Of a stretch of 16,446 nucleotides of DNA, positions 7,020 through 14,328 are shown piece by piece. The first letter of the stretch is position 1, and each line of letters starts with the position of its first letter. The position numbers were made by a program, and so were the translations under genes. The stretch is taken from contig CALMOR010000035.1 in NCBI GenBank assembly GCA_937872165.1, positions 9,354 through 25,799 of the forward strand, in the 5' to 3' direction. Origin of the DNA: an uncultured Burkholderiales bacterium (GTDB taxonomy: Bacteria > Pseudomonadota > Gammaproteobacteria > Burkholderiales > Burkholderiaceae_D). The notes below the pieces were generated by a model, which worked only from the letters and a program-made list of their open reading frames with translations, did no database searches and had not been told where the DNA came from.

Positions 7020-7025
7020 ATTATA
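7020..7025 (-). promoter_or_regulatory. Predicted -10 box for rne
   Basis: The minus strand reads TATAAT, a perfect sigma-70 -10 hexamer, in an AT-rich island that stands out from the GC-rich surroundings. No good -35 is visible at 16-19 bp spacing. On the plus strand TATAGT (7022-7027) overlaps it, pointing toward rluC but also without a properly spaced -35 (CTGACA at 7005-7010 is too close). CCTGA (7004-7008) and TCAGG (7028-7032) flank the box symmetrically. Confidence 0.45.
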
Positions 7026-7106
7026 GTTCAGGATGAACGGCTTAGGCGAACGCGCTCGGAGGTCGCCGGATCGGCTGGCGCCGGCCCCCGGCCGTAGACG
7101 GAAATC

Positions 7107-8156
7107 ATGACTCCCGATCCAGCGACCGATGCGCAGTCCTTCTCGTCCGCTCATCGCGTCACGCAGGTGACGATCGACGAGGAAGAGGTCGGTCAGCGCA
7201 TCGACAATTATCTCTTCCGACGCGCCAAGGGCGTGCCGAAGAGTCACATCTACCGGATCGTTCGAGGTGGCGAAGTCCGTGTGAACGGAAAGCGCGTCGA
7301 GGCGGCGTACCGGCTCGCGATCGGCGACCTGCTCCGCATCCCGCCGATGCGGGTCGCGGACGGTGGCGGTGACGCCGCCGTCCGCGTGGCGGCCGGCAAG
7401 CGCGAAAAGCCGCTCGATCTGCGCATCGTCCACGAGGACGATGCGCTGCTGGTCGTCGACAAGCCCGCCGGCGTGGCGGTGCACGGCGGCAGCGGCATCA
7501 GCTTCGGCGTCATCGAACAGCTGCGCGCGCTGCGGCCCCAGGCGCGTTTCCTCGAACTCGTCCATCGACTCGACCGCGACACTTCCGGCCTCCTCATGAT
7601 CGCGAAGAAGCGCAGCGCACTCGTCCGGCTGCACGACGATCTGCGCGAGGGACGTGTCGGCAAGCATTACCTCGCCTGCGCCGTCGGCCCGTGGCCGGAG
7701 GCGAGGCGGCAGGTCAGGGCGCCGCTCGTCAAGTACGAACTGGCGGACGGCGAACGGCGCGTGCGGGTCGCCGGTCGCGACGATCCGCACGGCATGGCGG
7801 CGCACACGCTGTTCACGCTGATCGAACGCTTCCACGGCGCAGCGGGCGACTTCGCGCTGCTGGACGTCGAGCTCATGACCGGCCGCACGCACCAGATCCG
7901 CGTCCATCTCGCGTCGCTCGGCCGCCCCGTCGTCGGCGACGAGAAGTACGGCGACTTCGCGCTCAACCACCGCCTGGCCCGGTCGGGGCCGGCCGCGGCG
8001 CCGCACCCGGTGCTGCGCAGGATGTTCCTCCACGCCGCGATGCTGAAGGTCACCCATCCGGCGACCGGGAAGCTCATGGAGTTCACGGCGGCGTTGCCCT
8101 ACGAATGTCGCGTCTTCCTCGACCGGCTGCGCGCCGGGCAGGGACCGCGCGCGTGA
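7107..8156 (+). CDS. rluC: 23S rRNA pseudouridine synthase RluC
   Basis: This RluA/RluC-family enzyme isomerises uridines to pseudouridine in 23S rRNA; E. coli RluC acts at 955, 2504 and 2580. The 349-residue protein has an N-terminal S4 RNA-binding domain (about 28-90: GQRIDNYLFRRAKGVPKSHI) followed by the synthase domain. Motif I is LVHRLDRDTSGLL, with the catalytic aspartate D156. LMTGRTHQIRVHL and GDEKYG are the other family signatures. The S4 domain and the position next to rne, as in E. coli, favour RluC over RluD or RluA. The ATG at 7107 has only a weak upstream ACGGA. It heads a four-gene operon: the HAD gene starts inside its stop codon (GTGA). Confidence 0.94.
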   Translation: MTPDPATDAQSFSSAHRVTQVTIDEEEVGQRIDNYLFRRAKGVPKSHIYRIVRGGEVRVNGKRVEAAYRLAIGDLLRIPPMRVADGGGDAAVRVAAGKREKPLDLRIVHEDDALLVVDKPAGVAVHGGSGISFGVIEQLRALRPQARFLELVHRLDRDTSGLLMIAKKRSALVRLHDDLREGRVGKHYLACAVGPWPEARRQVRAPLVKYELADGERRVRVAGRDDPHGMAAHTLFTLIERFHGAAGDFALLDVELMTGRTHQIRVHLASLGRPVVGDEKYGDFALNHRLARSGPAAAPHPVLRRMFLHAAMLKVTHPATGKLMEFTAALPYECRVFLDRLRAGQGPRA

Positions 8157-8851
8157 CGCTCTCCGTGCAGCCGCCGCGCAACCGTCCGACTCGTCGCGAG
8201 CGTCGCTTCGACCTGATCGCGTTCGACTGGGACGGCACGCTGATGGATTCCACCGCCGTGATCTCGTCGAGCATCCAGTTCGCGTGTGCGGACCTCGGTC
8301 TGCCGGTGCCGTCGGACGAGCGCGCGAGCCACGTGATCGGACTCGGCCTCACGGACGCGCTCGCGTATGCGGCGCCGGCGCTGCCGTCGTCCCTGTTGCC
8401 GCGAATGGTCGAGCGCTATCGCCATCACTATCTGTCGCGCGACGCGCAGTTGCCGCTCTTTGCCGGTGTACGCGAGATCATCGTGGCGTTGAAGGAAGCC
8501 GGCCATTCCGTCGCGGTGGCGACCGGCAAGAGCCGCGTCGGCCTGGAACGCGCGCTAGACCACTCCGGCCTGCGCCCGCTCTTCGACGCGACGCGCTGCG
8601 CCGACGAGTGCCGTTCGAAGCCCGATCCGCAGATGCTGTGGGATCTCGGCGACGCACTCGGCGTGCGCAACGAACGCGTGCTGATGATCGGCGACACGAC
8701 GCACGACTTGCTGATGGCGTCGAACGCAGGCGCCTCGTCGCTGGCGGTCAGCTACGGGGCGCACGACGCCCGCTCGCTCGAGGGTCACGGCGCTCTGGCC
8801 ATCGTCGGGTCGACCGTCCAGCTCGGCGCATGGCTCGCCGTCAACGCATGA
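8153..8851 (+). CDS. HAD-superfamily hydrolase, phosphoglycolate phosphatase-like
   Basis: The 232-residue protein has all four HAD motifs. Motif I is FDWDGTLMDS, with nucleophile D25 and acid/base D27. Motif II is VATGKSR. Motif III is the lysine in RSKPDP. Motif IV is IGDTTHDLLMASNAG. A helical cap follows motif I (type C1), as in Gph phosphatases. It should remove phosphate from a small metabolite; phosphoglycolate is a common database label for this family but the true substrate is not shown. The GTG at 8153 is chosen because GTGA overlaps the rluC stop and AGGGA (8140-8144) sits 8 nt upstream; the core domain begins about 18 residues later. The next gene overlaps its stop as ATGA. The rluC-HAD-Rieske-S49 order is one I recognise from other betaproteobacteria. 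Confidence 0.9.
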   Translation: MTLSVQPPRNRPTRRERRFDLIAFDWDGTLMDSTAVISSSIQFACADLGLPVPSDERASHVIGLGLTDALAYAAPALPSSLLPRMVERYRHHYLSRDAQLPLFAGVREIIVALKEAGHSVAVATGKSRVGLERALDHSGLRPLFDATRCADECRSKPDPQMLWDLGDALGVRNERVLMIGDTTHDLLMASNAGASSLAVSYGAHDARSLEGHGALAIVGSTVQLGAWLAVNA

Positions 8852-9273
8852 ACCCCTCGACCGTCGCTCACGCCGCCATTCCGATCTGTGCCTCCGAAGC
8901 GCTGGTCGACGGCGGCGACGGCATCCGCTTCGCCGTGGCGACGAGGGACGGACCGGCGCACGGCTTCGTCGTCCGCCATCGGGGAACGCCGCATGCCTAC
9001 CTGAATCGCTGCGCCCACGTCGGCATCGAGCTCGACTGGGAACGCGGCAAGTTCTTCGACCGCAGCGGCCTATACTTGCTGTGCGCGACGCACGGCGCGG
9101 TGTATGCCCCCGACACCGGTCGCTGCGCCGGGGGTCCGTGTCGCGGAGCGGGCCTCCGCCCGATCCGCATCGAGGAACGCGGCGGTACGATCGCCTGGTT
9201 TCCGGACGCATCGGTCCGTCCGCCCGGGCTCGACGTCCCTGCCGCCGCCCCGCCGGCGATTCCACCTCTCTGA
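8848..9273 (+). CDS. Small Rieske [2Fe-2S] protein
   Basis: The 141-residue soluble protein carries one Rieske cluster: CAHVG (C55, H57) and CATHG (C79, H82). The C-x-H...C-x2-H ligands are 21 residues apart, in the normal range. There is no signal peptide or membrane segment and no catalytic oxygenase domain, so it looks like a stand-alone ferredoxin-type electron carrier in the cytoplasm. The C-terminal 30 residues are Pro/Ala-rich. It starts inside the stop of the HAD gene (ATGA) and ends 6 bp before the S49 peptidase gene, so all are probably made together. Its redox partner is unknown; nothing in the operon is an obvious reductase or oxygenase. Confidence 0.9.
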   Translation: MNPSTVAHAAIPICASEALVDGGDGIRFAVATRDGPAHGFVVRHRGTPHAYLNRCAHVGIELDWERGKFFDRSGLYLLCATHGAVYAPDTGRCAGGPCRGAGLRPIRIEERGGTIAWFPDASVRPPGLDVPAAAPPAIPPL

Positions 9274-9279
9274 GCCGCC

Positions 9280-10335
9280 ATGTCCGACGATTCCACGCCT
9301 TCCAATCCGAACGACGAGTTCGCCCCGAGAGGACCCGCCTTCCAGCGAGCGGCCGTCGACGCTCGCGACGCGCCGGTCGGCTGGGAGCGCGACGTCCTCG
9401 AGCGACTGATGTTCGCGACCCTGCGCGAGCAACGCGATGCGCGTCGCTGGCGAATCTTCTTCCGGCTGGTCTGGGTCGTCGTGCTGCTGATGTTCGTCGC
9501 GGCGATCTGGAGCGGCGCGTCGAAGGGCGTCGACAAGGCCGGGCTCTCGACGCGCCACACCGGACTCGTCAGCCTGCGGGGCGTGATCGACGCGGACGGC
9601 GACGCGTCGGCCGAGAAGATCAACGACTCGCTCAACGCCGCCTTCAAGGACACCTCGACCGCGGGCGTGATCCTGCGCGTCAACAGCCCGGGCGGCAGTC
9701 CCGTGCAGGCCGGCATCATCAACGACGAGATCAGGCGGCTGCGTTCCACTTATCGGGACAAGCCCTTCTACGTCGTCGTCGAGGAGGTCTGCGCGTCGGG
9801 CGGCTACTACGTCGCCGCCGCGGCCGACCGCATCTACGTCGACAAGGCGAGCATCGTCGGATCGATCGGCGTGCTTTCCGACGGCTTCGGTTTCACCGGT
9901 GCGATGGAGAAGGTGGGTGTCGAAAGGCGGCTGCAGACGGCCGGCCGGAACAAGGGCATCGGCGACCCGTTCAGTCCGATCGCGCCCGAACAGAAGGCCC
10001 ACCTGCAGGCGATGCTCGACGACATCCATCAGCAGTTCATCAAGGTCGTCCGCGACGGCCGCGGCACCCGACTGCACGAGACGCCCGATATCTTCAGCGG
10101 TCTCTTCTGGACCGGCGAGCAGAGCATCGCGCTCGGACTCGCCGACGAGCTCGGCACGGTCGAGAGCGTCGCGCGCGACGTGGTGAAGGCCGAGGACGTC
10201 GTCGACTACACCGAGAAGCAGACCTTCGGCGAACGCTTCGCGCGTCGCTTCGGCGCCGAAGCGGGAACCGCCCTCGGCTCGTCGTTCGCCAGCGGATTGG
10301 TCGACAGCCTCGTGCCGGGTCCGCACCTGCGCTGA
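9280..10335 (+). CDS. sppA: Membrane-anchored S49 family serine peptidase (SppA type)
   Basis: SppA-type proteases cut leftover signal peptides and other membrane-associated peptides. This 351-residue protein is the short single-domain form. An acidic N-terminal region is followed by one transmembrane helix (about 60-77: FFRLVWVVVLLMFVAAIW) with a basic stretch before it, which puts the catalytic domain in the periplasm. NSPGG (135-139) and CASGGYY (nucleophile S173) are the family motifs. K225 in RNKGIGDPF is 52 residues after S173, the same spacing as the Ser147/Lys199 dyad of Bacillus SppA. GSIGVL follows the serine block. It is the last gene of the rluC operon and converges with rng across a 16-bp gap with no visible terminator. 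Confidence 0.93.
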   Translation: MSDDSTPSNPNDEFAPRGPAFQRAAVDARDAPVGWERDVLERLMFATLREQRDARRWRIFFRLVWVVVLLMFVAAIWSGASKGVDKAGLSTRHTGLVSLRGVIDADGDASAEKINDSLNAAFKDTSTAGVILRVNSPGGSPVQAGIINDEIRRLRSTYRDKPFYVVVEEVCASGGYYVAAAADRIYVDKASIVGSIGVLSDGFGFTGAMEKVGVERRLQTAGRNKGIGDPFSPIAPEQKAHLQAMLDDIHQQFIKVVRDGRGTRLHETPDIFSGLFWTGEQSIALGLADELGTVESVARDVVKAEDVVDYTEKQTFGERFARRFGAEAGTALGSSFASGLVDSLVPGPHLR

Positions 10336-10351
10336 GGCGACGAGGCGGCCG

Positions 10352-11887
10352 CTACATCAGGATGATGTCGTACTGCTCCTGCATGTACAGCGTCTCGACC
10401 TGCAGCGAGATCGGCTTGCCGATGAAGTCGCCGAGCATCGCGAGGCCCTGCGATTCCTCCTCGAGGAAGAGGTCGATCACCGACTGCGAAGCGAGCACGC
10501 GGAACTCGCGGGGATTGAACTGCCGCGTCTCGCGCAGCAGCTCGCGAAGGATCTCGTAGCAGACCGTCCTCGCGGTCTTCACCTGCCCGGTTCCCTTGCA
10601 CGTCGGGCACGGTTCGCAGAGCACGTGGGCGAGCGACTCCCGCGTGCGCTTGCGGGTCATTTCCACCAGGCCGAGCTGCGTGAAGCCGTTGACGGTCATC
10701 TTCATGCGATCGCCGGCGAGCGCGCGGCGCAGCTCGGCAAGCACTGCGGCCTGATGCTCGCCGTTCTCCATGTCGATGAAGTCGAGCACGATGATCCCGC
10801 CCAGGTTGCGCAGGCGCAGCTGGCGCGCGATGGACTGCGCCGCTTCGAGATTGGTCTTGAAGATCGTGTCGTCGAAGGACCGCCCGCCGACGAAGCCGCC
10901 GGTATTGACGTCGATCGTCGTCATGGCCTCGGTCTGGTCGAGGATCAGGTAGCCGCCCGATTTCAGGTCGACCCGTCGCGCGAGCGCGCGCTCGATCTCG
11001 CCGTCGATGCCGTGGCGTTCGAAGAGCGGCCGGTCTCCGACGTAGTGTGTGATCCGTGCGGCGACTTCCGGCGTGTAGGCCGTCGCGAAGTCGCGCAGCC
11101 GGTCGAAGCTTTCTCGCGAATCGACCTGGATGCTCGTCGTGGTCTCGCCGGCGAAGTCGCGCAGCATCCGCTCCGCGAGACCGAGGTCCTGATAGAGCAG
11201 GGTGGGCGCGCGGGCCGTCCGGCTCGCCTTCTGGATGTCGTCCCAGGACTTGCGCAGGTACGCGACGTCGGCGGCCAGGTCGCGATCGCTCGCGTCCTCG
11301 GCGAGCGTGCGCACGATGTAACCGCCACGCTCGTCGGCAGGCAGCAACGCGAGCACGCGATGCCGCAGCTGCTCGCGATCGGCCTCGTCGCCGATGCGCT
11401 GCGAGACGCCGACGTGGCCCGCGTGCGGCTCCTGCGGCAGATACACCAGCAGGCGACCCGCGATCGACATCTGCGTCGACAGCCGTGCGCCTTTCGTGCC
11501 CATCGGCTCCTTGACGATCTGCACCAGCAGCGCCTGCCCTTCGTGCAACAGTCTCTCGATCGGCTCGTGGACGCCGTTGGCGGTGGAGGTCGTCGGCGGC
11601 CGCGGCGCCCGTTCGTCGGGAACGCCGTGCGGTCGCACCGGCGATTCGCGTCGCGGCTCGTGTCGCCAGATGTCCGCGACGTGCAGGAAAGCGGCACGAT
11701 CGAGCCCCGCGTCGATGAACGCCGACTGCATGCCGGGCAGCACGCGCACGACCTTGCCCAGATAGATGTTGCCGACCAGTCCCCGCGACGCCGTGCGCTC
11801 GACGTGGAGTTCCTGTGCGACCCCCTGGACCACGACGGCGACCCGCGTCTCCTGCGGCGTCACGTTGATCAGGATGTCTTCGCTCAT
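10352..11887 (-). CDS. rng: Ribonuclease G (RNase E/G family)
   Basis: RNase G matures the 5' end of 16S rRNA and cleaves some mRNAs. The 511-residue protein lacks the long RNase E tail. It has the S1 domain (about 36-150), catalytic D326 (TIDVNTG) and D369 (IVLDFIDM), and the zinc-link C427/C430 (CPTC). The S1 domain contains a Pro/Arg-rich insertion at about 74-110, longer than in E. coli RNase G. I chose the ATG at 11887 because MSEDILINVTPQETR matches the usual RNase G start. An in-frame TTG at 11932 overlaps the maf stop as TTGA and would add 15 residues; this cannot be excluded because the ATG lacks a strong ribosome-binding site. It is the last gene of the purD-rng operon and a paralogue of the rne gene about 4 kb away. 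Confidence 0.96.
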   Translation of the reverse strand: MSEDILINVTPQETRVAVVVQGVAQELHVERTASRGLVGNIYLGKVVRVLPGMQSAFIDAGLDRAAFLHVADIWRHEPRRESPVRPHGVPDERAPRPPTTSTANGVHEPIERLLHEGQALLVQIVKEPMGTKGARLSTQMSIAGRLLVYLPQEPHAGHVGVSQRIGDEADREQLRHRVLALLPADERGGYIVRTLAEDASDRDLAADVAYLRKSWDDIQKASRTARAPTLLYQDLGLAERMLRDFAGETTTSIQVDSRESFDRLRDFATAYTPEVAARITHYVGDRPLFERHGIDGEIERALARRVDLKSGGYLILDQTEAMTTIDVNTGGFVGGRSFDDTIFKTNLEAAQSIARQLRLRNLGGIIVLDFIDMENGEHQAAVLAELRRALAGDRMKMTVNGFTQLGLVEMTRKRTRESLAHVLCEPCPTCKGTGQVKTARTVCYEILRELLRETRQFNPREFRVLASQSVIDLFLEEESQGLAMLGDFIGKPISLQVETLYMQEQYDIILM

Positions 11888-11928
11888 CGTTCGCGGTCCG
11901 GATGGGACGTTGTACGGGAACCCGTACG

Positions 11929-12549
11929 TCAACCCGGCACGACGCCGAAGCGATCGAGCAGTTGTGTCGTCTCGTAGAGCGGCAAGCCGACGATGCCGCT
12001 GTGGCTGCCGGAGATGCGCTCGACGAAGGCGGCGGCACGACCCTGGATCGCGTAGCCACCGGCCTTGCCGAACGGTTCGCGGGTAGCGACGTAGGCGTCG
12101 ATCTCCGCATCGTCGACGACCCTGAAGCGCACGCGCGACTCCGACAGCGCTTCCTCGATCCGACCGGGAAGAGCGACGGCGACCGCCGTCAGCACGCGGT
12201 GCGGCCGACCGGACAACGCGCGCAGCATCGCGCGGGCCTCGTCGTCGTCGACCGGCTTGCCCAGCAGCTCGCGATCGATCGCGACCGTGGTGTCGCCCAC
12301 CAGCACCGGCGCGGGCTCCAGCGTTCGTCTCTCGACGCGCGCGAGCGCGGCCTCCGCCTTCAGTCGGGTCACGCGACGCACGTAGTTCCGCGGCGCCTCG
12401 CTGTCGAGTCGGATCTCGAGCGACTCGGCATCCTCGTCGTCGTCGGGCGGAAGGACGCGATAGGGGATGTGCAGCTGGTCGAGCAGCTCGCGTCGGCGGG
12501 GGCTCTGCGACGCGAGGTACACGAAGGCGGGCGGAGGGCGGCGTTCCAT
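11929..12549 (-). CDS. maf: Maf/YhdE nucleotide pyrophosphatase
   Basis: Maf proteins hydrolyse non-canonical or excess nucleoside triphosphates; YhdE-type members act on dTTP, UTP and modified pyrimidines. The 206-residue protein shows LASQSPRRRELL (12-23) for phosphate binding, the VGDTTVAID metal-binding segment (D86), GKPV (97-100), and the C-terminal block YAIQGRAAAF...GSHSGIVGLPLYE. The last block and the place between rlmH and rng fit the YhdE subgroup rather than YceF. The ATG at 12549 follows rlmH after 8 bp. The C-terminus overlaps an alternative rng start as TTGA. Older names call it a septum formation inhibitor. Confidence 0.94.
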   Translation of the reverse strand: MERRPPPAFVYLASQSPRRRELLDQLHIPYRVLPPDDDEDAESLEIRLDSEAPRNYVRRVTRLKAEAALARVERRTLEPAPVLVGDTTVAIDRELLGKPVDDDEARAMLRALSGRPHRVLTAVAVALPGRIEEALSESRVRFRVVDDAEIDAYVATREPFGKAGGYAIQGRAAAFVERISGSHSGIVGLPLYETTQLLDRFGVVPG

Positions 12550-12557
12550 GCGGTCGT

Positions 12558-13028
12558 TCAGGCGCGGTGGTAAGGATGCTTCTGCGTGATCGACCAGGCG
12601 CGATAGAGCTGCTCGGCGAGCAGCACGCGAGCCATGCCGTGCGGCAGCGTCAGCGTCGAGAGCCGCAGGCGCAGGCCGGCTTCGGCCTTCAGCACCGGAT
12701 CCAGCCCATCGGGACCGCCGATCATGAACGCGACGTCGTCGCCCTCGTCGCGCCAGCGGGCGATCATCCCGGCGAGGTCCATCGACGACAGGTCACGACC
12801 CTGCTCGTCGAGTGCGATCGACGTCGCGTGCCTGGGCAGCGTCGCGCGCAGCCGGTCGGCTTCCGCGGCCATCATCGCGTCGACCGTTCTGCCGGCCGTC
12901 CTCGATTCCGGTCGAACCGCCTTCAACACGATGCGCAGGTCGGGCGGCATGCGCTGCGCGTAGTCGTCGAACGCCATGTCCACCCAGGACGGCATGCGCG
13001 AACCGACGGCTGCGATGACGAGCTGCAT
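12558..13028 (-). CDS. rlmH: 23S rRNA (pseudouridine1915-N3)-methyltransferase RlmH
   Basis: RlmH is a SPOUT-fold methyltransferase that methylates pseudouridine 1915 in helix 69 of 23S rRNA on assembled 70S ribosomes. The 156-residue length matches E. coli (155). FMIGGPDGLD (101-110) is the SAM-binding knot loop. LPHGMARVLLAEQLYRA (128-144) and the terminal HPYHRA are family signatures. The ATG at 13028 lies 45 bp after rsfS with no strong ribosome-binding site. rsfS-rlmH adjacency is widespread in bacteria and links two factors that act on the 50S subunit. Confidence 0.96.
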   Translation of the reverse strand: MQLVIAAVGSRMPSWVDMAFDDYAQRMPPDLRIVLKAVRPESRTAGRTVDAMMAAEADRLRATLPRHATSIALDEQGRDLSSMDLAGMIARWRDEGDDVAFMIGGPDGLDPVLKAEAGLRLRLSTLTLPHGMARVLLAEQLYRAWSITQKHPYHRA

Positions 13029-13073
13029 CGAAGGGAGCGATGCGGCTGGACGGGAGGCTCGCGGGAACGGCGG

Positions 13074-13640
13074 TCAGTGCGCCGTGGGCGTCTTGCGCGA
13101 AGCGGACCGCTTCACGGCGGCATCCTTCGTGGCGGCCGCCTTCGCGCCGACCTTCGCGGTCGCGAGCTTCCGCACCGCGACCTTCTTCACGCCGACCTTC
13201 TTGGCCGCGGACTTCCGCGCGACGGTCGCGCGCTCGGGATCGGACGCCGCGGCCTCGCGCGAAGCGGCACTGCGTGCGGCCGTACCCTCGGCGCCGTCGA
13301 GCGACTTCAGCGCCACCGGTTTCGCGCCCCAGATCTCTTCGAGGTTGTAGTACGAACGGATGGCCGGCTGCATGACATGGACGATCGCGTCGCCGAGGTC
13401 CACCAGGACCCATTCGCCGGTCTCCTCGCCCTCGACGCTGACGATCTGGCCGCCGGCCGACTTGACCTTGTCGCGGACCGATGCGGCGAGCGCCTTGGTC
13501 TGGCGATTGGAGGTGCCGCTCGCGATGATCACGCGGTCGAACAGTTGCGTCAGGCCCGTGCTGTTGAAGACGCGGATGTCGGCGCCCTTGACGTCTTCGA
13601 GGGCATCGACGACGACGCGCTGCAGTTTACGAATGTCCAT
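13074..13640 (-). CDS. rsfS: Ribosomal silencing factor RsfS with a Lys/Ala-rich tail
   Basis: RsfS binds uL14 on the 50S subunit and blocks joining with 30S during starvation. Residues 1-110 form the usual domain, with GEWVLVDLGDAIVHVM (75-90) and YYNLEEIWG (97-105) as signatures. The remaining 70 or so residues are an extension made of Lys, Ala, Arg, Val and Thr (SAAKKVGVKKVAVRK and similar), resembling histone H1-like tails. The stop is clean and the codon use matches the core, so this looks like a real extension. Its ATG follows the nadD stop with no gap, which implies tight coupling. The product is 188 residues, against about 105 in E. coli. Confidence 0.94.
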   Translation of the reverse strand: MDIRKLQRVVVDALEDVKGADIRVFNSTGLTQLFDRVIIASGTSNRQTKALAASVRDKVKSAGGQIVSVEGEETGEWVLVDLGDAIVHVMQPAIRSYYNLEEIWGAKPVALKSLDGAEGTAARSAASREAAASDPERATVARKSAAKKVGVKKVAVRKLATAKVGAKAAATKDAAVKRSASRKTPTAH

Positions 13641-14300
13641 TCAGCTCCGATACAAATGATTCGCGCGAATATAGTCGAGAACCGGTCGCGGGACCAATCG
13701 ATCGGGCGCACCGTCGTCGCGAGCGTCGCCCGCGGCGAGCGCCGCGCGGATGTCGGTGGCCGACACGTCGAGCGCGAGACCTTCGAGAAGGAAGCTGCGT
13801 CCCGCGGCGGTCGATCGCAACGCATCGGCGTCGCCCGCCCGGCGCGACCATGCCGCGGCCACCGGGGCGGGCAGGACGTCGGCGTCGAAGCCGGGTCGCG
13901 TGACCGCGCCGAGGTGCGCGTATCGCCACAGGTCCTGCCACCGATGCCACGTGTCCAGATGCACCAGCTGGTCCGCGCCGAAGAGGAACACGAGCGGCTC
14001 GTCCGACGTCATCTCGCCGCGCAGGTGCGCGAGCGTGTCGACCGTGTAGGTCGAGCCGCCGCGATCGAGCTCGCGCGTGTCGATCGCATAGTGGCCGTGG
14101 GCGGGCCGGTGCGTGGCGAGCGCCAGTCGCAGCATCGCCAGCCGTTGCTCGCCGCTTGCGGAGAGCCCGTGCTTCTGCCAGGGGCGCGAAGCCGGCAGGA
14201 AGCGCAGCTCTTCGAGGGACAACGCGGAGGCGAACGCATCTGCCATCGCGAGATGCGCCGTGTGGACCGGGTCGAAGCTGCCGCCGAGGAGACCGATCAC
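13641..14300 (-). CDS. nadD: Nicotinate-nucleotide adenylyltransferase
   Basis: NadD joins nicotinate mononucleotide and ATP to make deamido-NAD, the penultimate step of NAD synthesis. The 219-residue protein starts MIGLLGGSFDPVHTAH; GGSFDPVHxAH is the nucleotide-binding signature. FGADQL (107-112) and the C-terminal SATDIRA (180-186), the SSTxIR-type phosphate-binding motif, complete the family pattern. The start is GTG at 14300, preceded by GAGGA, and sits 28 bp after hemF. It abuts rsfS directly, a common nadD-rsfS pairing. Confidence 0.96.
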   Translation of the reverse strand: MIGLLGGSFDPVHTAHLAMADAFASALSLEELRFLPASRPWQKHGLSASGEQRLAMLRLALATHRPAHGHYAIDTRELDRGGSTYTVDTLAHLRGEMTSDEPLVFLFGADQLVHLDTWHRWQDLWRYAHLGAVTRPGFDADVLPAPVAAAWSRRAGDADALRSTAAGRSFLLEGLALDVSATDIRAALAAGDARDDGAPDRLVPRPVLDYIRANHLYRS

Positions 14301-14328
14301 ACGGTCCTCGACCGGCTCGCGGTCGTCG

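Noticed and set aside
6407..7036. Plus-strand open frame of about 200 codons upstream of rluC
   Set aside because: Arg/Ser/His-rich translation without any recognisable domain, spanning the predicted promoter and leader hairpins.
10336..10351. Terminator between sppA and rng
   Set aside because: The 16 bases contain no inverted repeat and no T-run on either strand.
10206..12110. Minus-strand open frame of about 630 codons in another frame over rng
   Set aside because: The real rng frame has all catalytic motifs; this one is Arg/Ala-rich and runs into the 3' end of sppA on the opposite strand.
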